From: Coriaria nepalensis | Taxonomy: Eukaryota > Streptophyta > Magnoliopsida > Cucurbitales > Coriariaceae | Assembly (NCBI GenBank): GCA_027186245.1 | Contig: CP114484.1 | Span: 10,116,001-10,180,000, forward strand | Reading direction: 5' to 3' | Length of the DNA stretch: 64,000 nucleotides | Notes under the pieces: model-generated | Databases searched by the model: none | Told to the model about the DNA's origin: nothing | The model's input: only the letters and a program-made list of their open reading frames with translations | In this document: piece after piece, positions 1 to 12,330 of the stretch | How the letters are laid out: every line of letters starts with the position of its first letter | Numbering within the stretch: position 1 is the first letter of the stretch | Program-made: the position numbers and the translations under genes

Positions 1-1337
1 GCCGCCTACGTTGTTCAAGCACTTGCCGAATGAATGGTGGGGTAGTAAGCTTAGCAGCTTCCTGGCAAGCGTGTCTCTTTGTGGAAGACATCTTGATGAA
101 GACCAATATACAAGAGTATCCTTCAAAAGCAAAAAGGAAAAAATAATTGAACGAAAAGTTAGTTATTGCTTGGTCCACATGGACCAGATTTACCCTAAGA
201 ATTTCCTGAGTTAAGAAATTTACATTATTCTTCGAAGGCGAGACATAATAATTTCGAGCATTATGGAAGAGTGAACCAGCATAAGTTGACTGAACATCAT
301 CTTTTGCGTGATAACTAATAAAAATGTCCTCAAAACCGGACTTTTTCCTTCCAGCCTCAAGTTCCATGTAAACGCGTAGGGGATCTCCAACACGTCTCTA
401 ATAAACATTTACAACAAACAATAATGGAATTCATTGAGATAATTGAACAATAGAGATAAAGCAGAACTTGCTAATATGGTGTCAGTAATTGTGATGTTAC
501 TTCTATATGCAAAATGCTTCTTTAGCAAATAACTATACGGGAGAGAATCGGTTTTACGACCAATGGCTCTGGAAAAATCTAGAAATGGTCAATCCAACTG
601 GTTTGAAGAAAAAGGACAGTAAAATCCACAGACTCAAATTACATTTCTGAACAAGCATACGGAATCCAAACGCATGTGTCATCTCTTATCTATTCATGAG
701 TCCGAGAGTATAATCGTCCCTCATCTCTTACACAGGCCACAATAACTCTCGTAAAATAATATAGAATACCAGAAATTTCAGCAAATCATTAGAAATTCCA
801 CATTCTTACAGAACCTCAAATGCAAGGAAAAAAAAAATCAAATTGAAGAAAATAGAATACCTGAAGGGGAGGCGTAGTGGTCTCAAAGAGTAAAGCATCA
901 GGCTGGTCAGCAAGAACAGAGGATTTGGTCCAAAGGCAGGTCAACCCACAACGACAAGAATACAAATTGTCCAAATTATCAGGAATCCAAGTCCAACCTT
1001 TCACCAACACGCTCACGTGCTCCATTTTCAGATCTCTGCAGTTCGAATCACCAGCACCGACTTCTTGCAACGAAGAAGATGATCGATTTGACCAGCCATT
1101 GACGATCTCCGCTCTGAATTGAGAACAGCCCACTTGAGAATCCCATTTCTTAAAGGCAGTGACCAAGCTGGTGAAGGGTTCTGGCGTAGATTTGTTTTCT
1201 GATAGATAGAGATCGTGGTTGGGTTGAAGTGCGTTTGAAGGGGAAGGGAATTCGAGATAGCCAGAGAACAAGAGGATCAACAGAGTGAAGCCCAACATGA
1301 ATGCTACGGAGAAGGAGTTGACGAGCTTCAGTGACAT
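1..1337 (-). CDS. FUT13: Alpha-1,4-fucosyltransferase, FUT13 type (5' part, runs off the left edge)
   Basis: A Golgi type II membrane enzyme that adds alpha-1,4-fucose to N-glycans to make Lewis-a epitopes. Coding exons read on the minus strand are 1337-861 (159 codons), 397-224 (58 codons) and 120-1 (40 codons, open at the window edge). All junctions are phase 0 with GT-AG borders. The N-terminus has a short cytoplasmic tail and a signal-anchor helix at about residues 8-28. A stem follows, then the conserved blocks KGWTWIPDN, CRCGLTCLWTKSS and LLFETTTPPLQ. Exon 2 opens with RRVGDPLRVYMELEAGRK and exon 3 carries LVYWSSSRC and the start of the fucosyltransferase domain. The match to the plant FUT13 family is clear from memory. 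The catalytic C-terminal part lies outside the window, so intactness cannot be judged. Confidence 0.93.
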
Positions 1338-1839
1338 TTGAGGGTCCAGTTTCTCTCACCTAGGAAAAATTGTGAGAGAGAGAAAGGAAAATCTAGAGAG
1401 AGGGGGCTCGAGGATGTACTCTGTTTTAGCGTTTTCTATGGGTTTGAGCTTTGGATACAAAATTTAACTGCAAATCTGACTCGGTTTTATTTACTTTTTG
1501 TCGTGTAAGAGTAATTTTAATATTATAATTAAATTCAAATTGATGCATGATAAGTCAAAAGTTCACAATAGTTAAATTTAGACAGAAAGCAACGATTAAG
1601 CATACTTAGCTTTTAAGTGAAGTACTTTGAACTGAGATTGATGGGTTTCACAAGAAACACTTCGAACCCATCTTTCATTTTTTTTTATTGAAATGTGAAT
1701 TCTGTAAGTATAAACTGTATTTATGATAGGTCTCGTCTACTTATACTTATAAGATTGATGTGATTATATCAAACCGATATTTTCGATTCACCCAAAAATT
1801 TATCAAAGAAGCTTGGTGAACATCATGTTTTCTTTCCTT
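1338..1839. other. Intergenic, FUT13 5' flank
   Basis: Holds the presumed FUT13 5' UTR and promoter. A purine-rich GAGA stretch lies at about 1371-1405. I see no gene here. Confidence 0.5.
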
Positions 1840-4560
1840 TCAACACTGCTTCCATATATGGAATCTTTTCTGATTCTTCAGCCAACCGATATAATCTTTC
1901 CCGCGCTTGCACTCGATAGAATCTTCTGTATCATCTAGCTATTAGATGAGCGACCCACCCGTCCCTTCTGGCAGACATTTTAAGGAAAATCTCCCCACTG
2001 CAAGTTTCCTCCTCTATGCCTACACTACAAGAATCCTTCACACCGTTACTGTCAAATGCATTCTTCTTCTCTCCAGACAAATCTATGCATTCTCTGATGG
2101 AAACTCGTATTGGAATCGGGGCTGGAGAAACGAAAAATATATAAAATCAGTCTCAAATACAATACTACGATACCAGAGGATCTATCAATCATGTCCCCAT
2201 TTAAAATAGTACTTAGAAACTAGAAAGATTCACAACTCTAAAAAGTAGGACTAAATGAAGCAATCCTAGCCAAAGATTCCCAGCCTATAAATCATAACAA
2301 TATCACACCTCGAGCAAAGCATTTGAATCTTTAAAAATTCAGATGCAACTTTTTCACTGGATTTTCTGTGGGCCAGGATCTTTCGGCACAAATATTGAAA
2401 TTACTCGGTCAAGCCTTCAAGAAGAGGTGAATGAAAGGAAAGGAAGAAATTGCTGAAGGAAAATAGTATACCTCTTCAACTTTATCAGAAGAAAGAGGCG
2501 GTTCCTTTCCGAAACTAAGTAACAATAAAAATGCGGATAAGTCTCCCTCTTCGAAAATAAACAGATTCAAAACAGTGACATCATTGCAAATAGTCTTTAC
2601 ATGACGAAACATCTTCTAAGGTTTTCATGCCGCTAATCTTTTCAGCATGTCTAAGACACCAGAAAGCCGGTAACATGGAATTACACATCAACTTCAACAA
2701 AGAAGTAAGAAGATAAATATCATGAGGACTGGTATCACCCTTTCGGTAAATATCAGTACTAGTGTTAGTGCAACCATGAAAGGCTCCAAGGATTATGCAA
2801 CGTATATCATATCCTGTTTACATGATTCGTCTAGGACATGTTGGGTTCTCTAACAAATATGCATTAGATGAAGCCAGCAGTCACACTCAAAAACAAATAC
2901 GAGTTCTAAAATTTATCTGACCTTGAAACTAGATTATCAATCTTCACCTTCTTGGTTTGTTGAATATAAGAGTCAAAGCCTGGCTGGCAATTACTTCTGA
3001 GCATACTTGAATTGACAAAAGACATTAGAAATCAAAGGGTCGAAATCCTCATGCAAATAGGACATATGTCTTGTGTACAATTTGATGCACCCCTCAAATG
3101 TTGTTAGGTAGCAATCCATAAGTTTATGATCTGATCTCTTGTTCTTTGTGAAAATGCAAGCCCCGATAGCTTTGACAAGTAAAATAAAATGTGCCTGAAA
3201 CAAATTTGGCGCAGAAAGGATTATGGGGTTGAGAAGCAATGACATGGCTGCAACCGGGCTTATTTCAGGAACTCGGAAGTTATCAGTCCATACTGTCTTT
3301 TCAGGAAATTATGATATGCGTGTTCATTAGAACTTGTCTTGACAAAATAAATGAGCATAAATCACTTCCAGCACAATCCCCATATTGCCGTAAGCTAAAT
3401 CCAGTATAAATGACATGAGAAGTGGAAGATGCCGAATCAATCAGCATAAAGTACTCTCTCAACTGTTGTGCATTAAAAGCTCATCTGCAAATACCTAAAA
3501 TGATTACTACAAAAATAGTAGTGTATAGATTCGAAAACAAAGCTCAATAGAAATAGCAGAAAAGAAACAAAACAAATGAACAAGACAGAGAGGAATGGAC
3601 ATGATTCATTAGAGTGAAGCATTGTTTATAGAAAGTTACCTCGTGCAGCATGCAAAGGAATGAACATAATGGTTCAGAAGGCTAGACAAAACATATGGAA
3701 GCAAGAAGTCCTCAGATACAAAGGTCAGAGTCACTGAGTCAGCATCAGAAATTTGGATCCATGAGAAAAGGAGTTCTATAAGAAAACGGAATTCGTCTCA
3801 TTCTTTTCGCTTGTAGCAGAAGAAGTTGATCCCTCAGGTATCGAAAGAAGAACTTGGACCTTTTCCATTACCAGGTTAAGGTCAAAAGCAAACACAGTTA
3901 GGACCATACAGCTTCTTAAGAGCAAGGCTGATTGTCAACAGTGGATCACAAAATTGCATCCCTATTAGCAATTTCCAGAGTCCTACTGGAAGAAACATAG
4001 TTTAAATCACATAAGAACCTTGCAAACTTTTTACCTGAATTTTTTTTTTAACAAAAATCAATGAGATCAGAAATGTCCTGAAATCTCTTTTCAAACCCAC
4101 ATTGATTAATTCCAATATTCAAGTAGTTTAAATTGATTTTTTGCTCAACAAATGAACCGATTCATTTGAATACAGATGAACCAGGAGGTAACACAAAATT
4201 TTAATGGAGGCCAGGTACCGGACCTGTATTTAACAGAAATAAGATGACATAATTAAATGTTAACAGCTAATATATCCCAGATGCAATATCCTCCTGCCCC
4301 ACCTCATGGTTATTAATTTTCAGTTAAGCTCAGGCAGAAGAGTCATTGGAGCAGAATATGAACACTATACTAACTTGTAAAACCATGGAAAAAGGATAGG
4401 AAATGCAGAAAATTTTGTATATTCTAAGAGGACAGAATTTTGTACTCTTTAACCAAAAAGAAAAGAGAATAACACTACTGGAGCTTACCTTCGTTGACAG
4501 GAACCCTAATTTCCTACACGAAAGAAAGCAGAGTCGTTACGGAGCTTGCAAACTTGTGCA
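1840..4560 (-). pseudogene. Decayed plant-conserved gene of unknown function
   Basis: Several minus-strand blocks read as good protein but not in one continuous frame. Block 1, about 3926-3648, has FAFDLNLVMEKVQVLLSIP. It hits a stop near 3783, and the adjacent frame goes on at once with ELLFSWIQISDADS and a GT donor. Block 2, about 3465-2991, changes frame near 3330 before reaching MSLLLNPIILSAPNLFQAH. Block 3, about 2810-2470, carries DIYLLTSLLKLMCNSMLPA, stops near 2595, then resumes in another frame with NLFIFEEGDLSAFLLLLS. Block 4, about 2150-1840, has two further frame changes before the end of KDYIGWLKNQKRF. A 5' exon with a good donor lies near 4490-4560. The family resembles a large plant protein of unknown function, possibly the one called DUF7812, but I am not sure of the number. 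At least four disruptions make a pseudogene the best reading. Unusual splicing could explain one or two of them, not all. Confidence 0.7.
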
Positions 4561-4724
4561 GCCATCTACAATTCAATAAATTAGGGTTGATAAAAAATCC
4601 ATAGCGACCCTATCCGGATGATCGGGTTTGGATGCGGGTCGGGCAATTATAAGTTGTCGATCATCTGATATGTCGGGCTTAATCTAAATAAATAAAATAA
4701 AATAAAACAAAGAAGAGAGGCAGG

Positions 4725-5110
4725 CTACCACTGCCTGACCTCCTCCCTCGACTGCTGCATCTGCCATCCGCCGCCGTCCTCCCTCTCCTCTCCTAGTCAC
4801 TCGCCGACGGCCCGACGCTCACCCTCTCTTTTTCCCTATCCCAGTCAAATCCAACCGACGCCCGATGCCCGATAATCCCGGTAAGATCCGCTGCTATCCT
4901 CCCTCTTGTCTCCCAGTCACTCGTCGATGCCCACCCTCCCTCCCTTCCACCCTCTCCTAGTCAGATCCGACCGATGCATCCCTCGATCCACCCATCCACC
5001 ACCGCCTGACGCACTTCTCTGCCCCACCCAACGCTGTAGCGCTCTCCCTTCTCCCATTTCCTCCGCCCACCCGCCACCCCTTCCTCAATCCATCCTCTCT
5101 CCGATTATAA
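4725..5110. repeat. C-rich degenerate repeats in the left arm of the hAT element
   Basis: Words such as CCTCCCTC, TCTCCTAGTCA, CCCAGTCA and CCGACG recur several times over about 380 bases, giving a loose internal repetition. I see no protein-coding reason for it. Arrays of subterminal motifs are common in hAT elements, so this may be a transposase-binding region. Confidence 0.45.
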
Positions 5111-5579
5111 CGGAGGTACGTACGGTCGATCACCCCGATTCGCTGTTAATATTATGATTGGTTAGAGTTTATGATCTGTTTTAATTTATAAAAAATTTTA
5201 TTATATTTATATATAATATTAAAATATATTTAATATTTAAATTTAAATTGATATATATAAATAAATAGTTTATGTGTCACTGTATTAAATATTTTAAATA
5301 TTTAGATTTAAGTTGATTTAAGAAAAACCATTATAATTATAGATGAAATGTAAAATGTGTGATTGGTAATCTAAAAAAAAATGCTAATACGGCGTGCTTA
5401 ATAATATTTTGTACTCTAATTATGATTGGTAATTGATTGAAACTTGTCCTTTTATTAGAAGATATTCCGCACTTTGATTATGATATAGAAATTGATGATA
5501 ACATAATATATTGTGTTAAAAATCAAGGTAGAAATATAATTTTTTTTTATAAAAAGCCTGCAACGAAACCTCCATATCC

Positions 5580-7756
5580 TACTAAGACTAATGCGAAGAA
5601 ATGGCCAATAAGGTGTTTGACATAGAATAATTTCATAGCATATACAAAAAAGGGGAAGACAACGTGCATTCATTGTAAAAGGGTTATATCGTATAAGAGT
5701 AGCAGGGAATCAAGAACATCACACTTAACACAGTCTACAGACAATCACTGTTCTATAAGAAAAATAAATGGCCTGATGAATAAAATTCTTGTGGGTATGA
5801 AAAAAGTCGATGGGAGCACAGAGTTAGTCGCGCACTAGTAATATGATTTATTTATATTAGTTTAATGGATTGATTAATTTTAGTTTAATTAGATTTAAAT
5901 GTAAATTTTAATTTACTTTAATATATCATGTAGTTTCGATGGGTCAGCTGTCAAAGCGACCATTGTGCAGTAGGTTATTGAGTAAACCTTTCGCCAAGTA
6001 TAGCACTCAAGCTTCATTAGATTATTGAAGACAATTTATCCACGTGTGGAGGTGTCATCACGGTTCATAATTGCACATGAAATAATGAAGTTATTTATGA
6101 CAATGTCAGAAAAGCTCCTCACCACTGACACACAGACTTTCGTTCAATAATTTTTCAAAGAGTTTGATGGATATATCTCCCTCACCACCGACATAGGGAC
6201 TTCCATTCGAAATATGTCCCATGTGTGTGTGATTGTCTACTATGTTGATAGTAGTTGGGATGTTCAAAAGAAGGTAATTGCTTTCACGATCGTGGATGGT
6301 CACAAAGGCAATACTATTAGGAAGCTACTAGTTGAGATTATCCGTGAGTAGGGCATCCGTCGTGTTGAGTGCATGATAGTAGATAACGCCTTAGCTAATA
6401 ACGTAACTATATCCGACTTGAAGACAGAGTTTCGGAAAGAGGAGATGTTGCTTAGTGGGAATCATATGCACTTCAAGTAAATGCTCGAAAATATTTAGAC
6501 TTTTTAACATTTAGACCTTAATATTCTTTTCAATATACGCTTATAGATTAGTAATAATGAATTTTTATCTTCTCATAGGTGTGTTTGCCACATAATTAAT
6601 ATCATTGTGCATGAGGGATTGCAAGTGTCGAATGATTTTATTGAGAAGATTTGTGCGGCAATTGAGTGCCTCAGGTCATCACCGGCATGAGGAAAGGCAT
6701 TCAAGAAATATTGTGAATGGGAATGCCTCAACTTTGACTAAAAGATGTGGCTTGACACTGCAATTAGGTGGAACTCGACTTACACTATGTTTTAGAAAGT
6801 GTATCTATATCATAATGCAATTATAAAGTAAGTTTTATGCTATTGTCTTATACTTTCTGTACTATAAGTTTTTTACTTACGAATTTTTTTATTAACTAAG
6901 GTTGCAGATGGAAGAGCAAGCATTTCCAGAATTGAATGATGATGATTAGGAAATGGTCTAGATATATTTAAAATTTTTAGGATACTTTATTGATGCCATT
7001 GGAATTTTATATGTCACCAAGCATGCAACCGTCCATCAATATTATAAGCAAATATTCATCATTCAGAAGATGATTAGGGAAACGTCCTAAGACACAAACT
7101 CTTATGTTTGATAGGGTGGTTGACCGTATGCAAGAAAAAGTCGATAGGTACTAATGCAATCATGATAATATGAATCTCTTAATTTGTGTTACCAGTATGT
7201 TGGATCCCCAGAACAAGACAACAATGGTTTTAGAATGCTCGAGTACCTTTATGAGAAAGGCTCATATAGTTTGGGACAAGCCAATCAGTTGCTTAGAGAA
7301 TCGTGAGGGTGTTTACAGTCTTTATATGATTTCTATAAAGAAGGGAATCCTATATCGTCGTCCACAAGCCTCACATTATATGATATCTCATTCACCTCAC
7401 AGTAAGATGTAGGGACACGATCTTCTCGATGACTTAATAATTTAACAAAATATTTCTATGCGAGTCGTAATTCGAGGTTGCTCACTCGACAGACTACAGA
7501 GCTTGAGAAGTATCAAGATGTTGATGGTCTTATTAATTACCATGACCACTTTGATGCCCTACGATAGTGGATGGTGAATAGGCACAAGTACCTGACACCG
7601 CAACACATAGCCAAAGATATTTTTTCCATAATTGTATCTATGGTTGGTACGAAGTCTACGTTTAGCAAAAGTGGACGTATTTATCTGCATGAAAAGTTAG
7701 TTTTCTGGCATGACATTCATCTTAGCTGGTGTTGTGGATGCCATAGAGATCTTTGA
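5580..7756 (+). pseudogene. hAT transposase remnant (BED finger to dimerisation domain)
   Basis: Plus-strand pieces follow the order of a plant hAT transposase of the RICESLEEPER kind. A BED-type zinc finger lies near 5640-5750, with TCIHCKRVISYKSS followed by His and Cys ligands. A core piece near 6160-6480 includes LTTDIGTSIRNMSHVCV and IVDNALANN. A segment near 7170-7240 includes a SMLDPQNK motif. The C-terminal dimerisation region at about 7570-7700 has YLTPQHIAKDIFSI and STFSKSGRIYL. Many in-frame stops and frame changes separate the pieces, so no functional protein is possible. It encodes nothing else that I can see. Confidence 0.8.
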
Positions 7757-8310
7757 TAAAGAAGATGATGGTATATATTTATTTTGTTATATATTTTCTT
7801 GTATTATATATTATTTATTTGTTTTTATATAATATATATTTATTGAGTTCTTAATTTTTAATAAAGTGAATATTGTTGATGTTTGTTGAAATTGTCGATA
7901 TTTTTTAATTTAGTGTGAACTTGTTAAATTTTTTTTTAATTTGGTGATCTAATTGATGTTTGTTGATGAACTGCACAACTTGTTGTGATCGTAATATTAT
8001 GACTTTATTATAATAATGTATTTACACTTTACAAGTAATCTGTAAATAATAGTTATACATAAATTAAATATTATATTGCCTAAATTTTTATCACAATTAA
8101 TTATATACATATATATTTTAACTGTATAAAATCTTATATAAATAATACATACATAATTATATATATCTTAATTTTAATATCTACAATTAAGCAATTATAT
8201 ATAATAATAATAATAAAAAATTTACGGATATCCGATTATCGAAACCTTATATGGATCGGGTCGGGTTGAAAGCATCACCTCTCATTTCGGTTGGATCTGA
8301 TGATATCCAC

Positions 8311-8340
8311 GTGTATCGGGTCAGATCCGACCCGATACAC
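8311..8340. repeat. Perfect 12-bp inverted repeat in the right subterminal region
   Basis: GTGTATCGGGTC at 8311-8322 is followed after six bases by its exact reverse complement GACCCGATACAC at 8329-8340, just inside the right end of the hAT element. Confidence 0.8.
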
Positions 8341-8347
8341 ATCCCTA

Positions 8348-8931
8348 TTCATTACTTAAGAGAGAGAGAGAAGGGAAACGGAGTCTCGGCCTGGCATCAG
8401 AGAGAAATGTAACGTAGACTCGTAGGTTTAGAGAAAGAGAAATGGATTCGCACTCGCACCGTCGCACAGAAGGAGAGAAAAAGATAGAGAAAGAGAGGGG
8501 TATGACTTATGAGTCTGAACTGTAATAAATTGAAAACTGAGGGTGGCGATAGTCGGGTAGAAGACGAAACTGGAGAGCCCCACTCAGGCCAAGCACAGTC
8601 GTTTTCGTAAAAGCAGCCAGACAGTCTGCTTATGCTAACATTCATTTTATTATCAAAGTCAATATCTCAATTAGTCTAATTTTTTTATAGTTCCTAAACT
8701 CTTCTTATTCTTTGTTAAATCCTTTCTCTACGACTAATTGTATAAAGAAAAATTCATTCTTACCTGCAGATGATATATGATCACGGCATACCAAAGTTAA
8801 TCACAATACAAACATTTATAGCTCATGAAGGTTGAGGTGATACGTGACTATACTATCATGTATATAAAAATGTATCTCATAAATTATTATAATTGACCGA
8901 GCACAACCAGGTCCAAAAATAACAAGGCTGG
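8348..8931. other. Intergenic, with a CT-rich 5'-UTR-like stretch
   Basis: On the minus strand 8640-8355 has long CT runs like a plant 5' leader, and it faces the decayed gene across the hAT element. It may be that gene's original promoter and leader. The rest is the 3' flank of the FAR1-related gene at 8932. No convincing coding exon was found. Confidence 0.35.
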
Positions 8932-9676
8932 CTACCTATTCGGACAACTTTTTTGCACTTCATATTCAACTTTTCTCACATTATCAACTATAACTTGTAT
9001 TTTCAAAGACAAATCATCTGTTTGCTGCTCCACATCATTCATAAGGCTCACAAGCGTTTCCCGGTAAGTTGAGCAAAGTTGCTCCTGATGTTCCAACTCC
9101 ATCGTAAGCTCTTCAATCTTCTTATCCTTATCACCCTACAAAAAGACAGCACAACGATTATGATAGTAAGTAGAAATGTTGAATCAATAAGATATAAACC
9201 ATACTTCAGAAAAAGAATATGTCGATGAAACAACTGACCGACGTGGCGAACCCATTATCAGTGACGACTAAGGGGTGATTATGATCCTTAACAAATCTCG
9301 TAACAATCCATTTACCATTTTTTTCCATCTTCACCAGAATCGTTGCCTTGCAACCTTCTCGAGCGCTAGGCCGTGGTCTTTTCTCCACACCTTTCATCCC
9401 TTTTTGGTTAGGAGAGAAACCTTGTTTGTTACATCCAAGTCTACGGGCTAGAGTCCTTCCATCAATGCCCGAACGACGACGCTGCATAACACGCACAACA
9501 AACCCTAGTCTTCTGGCATACTCTACATAGAACTTTCTAGCAGCTTCTTCAGAATCGAATTCCATACCCACAAATGGTTCCGAGGCCATACTTTCTTCTT
9601 CGGTATCTGTATTCATTTCATTGGAGCAGCCAACTGCCTCAACTTCCTCTTCCATATCCACTGTCATACAATTCAA
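8932..9676 (-). CDS. FAR1-related protein (FAR1 DNA-binding domain plus coiled coil)
   Basis: A short relative of the FHY3/FAR1 transcription factors, which derive from Mutator-like transposases. Exon 1 is 9676-9239 (146 codons) and exon 2 is 9135-8932, with phase 0 at both sides, giving 213 residues. An acidic N-terminus is followed by the FAR1 domain at about residues 35-140. It includes GMEFDSEEAARKFY, the Cys in RLGCNKQG, the REGCKA segment and KDHNHPLV. Exon 2 adds a heptad-like helix (KDKKIEELTMELEHQEQ) typical of the C-terminus of this group. The MULE transposase core and SWIM zinc finger of full-length family members are absent, as in the FRS-related factors. It probably binds DNA or modulates FHY3/FAR1-type proteins in the nucleus. 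The start was chosen as the first Met of the acidic leader. Confidence 0.85.
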
Positions 9677-10568
9677 ATTTGCTAATCCACATTTGTTGAA
9701 TCAATTAAAAAAGAGGGAAAGAAATTTGTATTCCCCCCTTGTTTCTTATGTGAAAGTAATTGTCATCTAAAATGCAGAAAACTTTACTTATCTATATTCG
9801 TGCTGTAAAGTTTTCATTAAAAGGATGAATTTGAAGAAAACGCAACGAAGTCGAATCATCAATATGTGAAACGGAATCACATTTTACAGTAGGGCCTAAC
9901 AAAAAGGCGATTCATACCGGAAATCCAGAAAATTCTTAAATCAACAAAAATTACAGGCAACGTAATTTCTAGAAGGAGATTTTCATTCTGGAATTACTTG
10001 GTATACAAGCTCATCAATAGACAGAATATGAATCAGAATGCTCTACCATAACTATCATATTTATAAATAAATAAATAAATAAATAAATAAAAACCTTACT
10101 GAATTAGGAATCAGACAGAATTAACATAAAAATGCTGAGCTCCGACTGATGCTTTTAAGTCCAAATCAAAGCTTAGAAAAGAAGGAAGGATTCAGCCGTG
10201 TCTTGACGAACTGCGAGCAAGGGATTTAGGGTTGAACAATTCAAAAGATCCAGAATCGAACAGGATGAATGGATAATAAATGAAGTTCAAAGCGGCGTGA
10301 GGAACAAACGATGTAGAGAAACCTCCAAAAAAAGAGATAAGAGAATCGTCGCCGATCTCGAGCTTGGACCGAGCTCCAAAAATGGAAAATGGGGTCTTAA
10401 ATTCCTCCTAGTCATAAGTGGTGGTGATTATGGAGAAAGCCGGAGCAGCCAAAACGACGAGAGAGGGGGTGAGAAGTGTCGTTTTAGGCCTTGGGAACGT
10501 GGATGGAAGGCTAAAAATAAAATTTATCATTAAAATTTACCTTTATAAAGGGTCCGAGCTTCTATATT

Positions 10569-10633
<65 letters not shown>

Positions 10634-11149
10634 TTTATTACTAAAATTTAGTTTTTAGAATAATATAATTTAATATATAGACTAAAATGTATGTTCACAT
10701 AATTCATGAGGACCCTAAAGTAGATATTGAAATCAAATGACATGAAAAGTTAATAAAAGGTAAAATGAGGGGTTGAATTTGTAAATTTCCTCTAATAAGA
10801 AAAAATATAAAGATAATTGGATAAAAAACCTTCTTTCAATAGGGGTTTTGTTAAATGACTTGTTTTTTTTTTGTTTTTTTTTTTTTTGGTGTTAGATGCG
10901 TTTATAAATAAATAATAATAAAATAAGTACGATAAACTAAAAAAGAAATAAAAGAAAAAAGAAATAAAAATGTGAAAAACCATAATTGCTGATATCTTTA
11001 TCTGATATCTTATTCTTCCCTTCCATCTCGATGACTACTTGCCCAGCTTCTCCAGGTTCATTTCACTTATTCGAAGAATGAAGAATAGAGTGGGATTTAC
11101 TTTCGCATGAATATTAATGGATGATAATAAAGAATGCCAATTAGTCAAA
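9677..11149. other. Intergenic, upstream of the FAR1-related gene
   Basis: A moderately GC-richer stretch at about 10150-10540 probably contains the promoter and 5' leader of the FAR1-related gene. There are an AAAT repeat at about 10061-10092, an AT microsatellite running into poly-T at 10570-10636, and poly-T near 10861-10886. No gene recognised. Confidence 0.5.
10570..10636. repeat. (AT)n microsatellite followed by poly-T
   Basis: About 46 bases of AT dinucleotides followed directly by about 20 T residues. Confidence 0.95.
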
Positions 11150-12330
11150 CCGAAATCATGATTTCGGTCTGGTTGTAAATGTCATAAAATTATGAAATAT
11201 ATATATATATTATAAAACTACTCTTAAATCTTTCCATCGAACAGGAAAAGGCTCTATCGGAGTTATATAACTCAAGATAAAAATTATTAAAGTTAACTAG
11301 TTCTGAACTGAAATCATGATTTCTAATTGAACATTCAAACCAAAATCTTTGCCCAAAACTTTTGAACTGGTTCCATATATTATAAAATCATTAAAAATAT
11401 ATATATCATAAAAATATACTATTATATCTTTCCACAAAATCTAGAAACATTTCAATTGGAGATATATAATATAAATAAAAATTCTTGAAGTTAATATGAT
11501 TGAGATATTTCTAGACTATTTGAAATACTATAAAAGTCTATTTTATGATATATGTTTTCTATGATTTTATAGCCTTTGAAACAGGTCCAAAATTGTTGGA
11601 CAAAAATTATGGTTTGAAGATTTCGGTCTAAATATTATGATTTTGGTCCGGAACCAATCAATTTCAAGAACTTTTATCATAAGTTATATTCTGATTGAAG
11701 TATTCTCGAACTCTATAGAAAGCTATAAAAATCTATTTTTGTGATATACTTTGTTATGATTTTATAACATCTATAACCATTCCAAAATTGGTGGACAAAA
11801 TTTCAATTTGATGTTCAGACCAAAATCATAATTTTGATCCAAAACTAGTGAATTTCAAGAATTTTTATCTCTATTTATATAATTCTGATTGAGTTATTCA
11901 TGAACTCTATGAAAAACTATTAGAATCTATTTTTAAGATATATATATATATTTTATAATTTTATAATATCTAAAACTAATCCAAAATGATTATACTAAGA
12001 TTTCGGTCTGAACATTATGATTTGGGTTCGGAATCTTATGATTTTACTACATATGAAACTAGTCCAAAACTTTTGGACAAAGATTTATTTCTGAATATTC
12101 AATCTGAAATTATGATTTCAGTTCGAAACTAGTTAAATTTAAGAAATTTTATTTCGGATTATATAATTCATATTAAGCCATTTTTTATTTTTATGAAAAG
12201 ATTTAAGAATCTAATTTTATGACATGTATATATATTTTTTTATAATTTTATAACATTTAAAAATATACCAAAATTATGAACTAATATCATGATTTCAATC
12301 TAGACAATATTTCAACCTAATTGAAATCTT
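11150..12330. repeat. Degenerate AT-rich tandem repeat, about 200-bp period
   Basis: Several phrases recur in the same order. The group TCTATTTT...GATATA...ATTTTATA starts near 11531, 11734, 11929 and 12211. The phrase ATTTCAAGAA(C/T)TTTTAT occurs near 11660 and 11851, with a weaker copy near 12134. ATTTCGGTCT recurs near 11163, 11624 and 12001. Spacing is mostly 190-205 bases with one longer gap of about 283. The copies are strongly diverged. Short dyads such as AAATCATGATTT occur within them. No coding potential is seen. Confidence 0.65.

Larger units (their letters stand above)
4582..8347 (+). mobile_element. Decayed hAT superfamily DNA transposon
   Basis: The element begins with TAGGGTTG at 4582 and ends with CATCCCTA at 8347, so the ends form short imperfect inverted repeats of the hAT type (TAGGGATG). 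Subterminal GATCGGGT/GGGTCGGG motifs occur at both ends (about 4620-4655 and 8250-8340). The interior carries a broken hAT transposase. No perfect 8-bp target duplication is visible. TTCAATAA on the left and TTCATTAC on the right agree at 6 of 8 positions but with a 2-base offset. The left arm (about 4725-5110) is C-rich and repetitive, unlike the AT-rich surroundings. Confidence 0.75.

Noticed and set aside
1946..2209. 87-codon plus-strand open frame
   Set aside because: It is antisense to blocks of the decayed minus-strand gene and resembles no protein.
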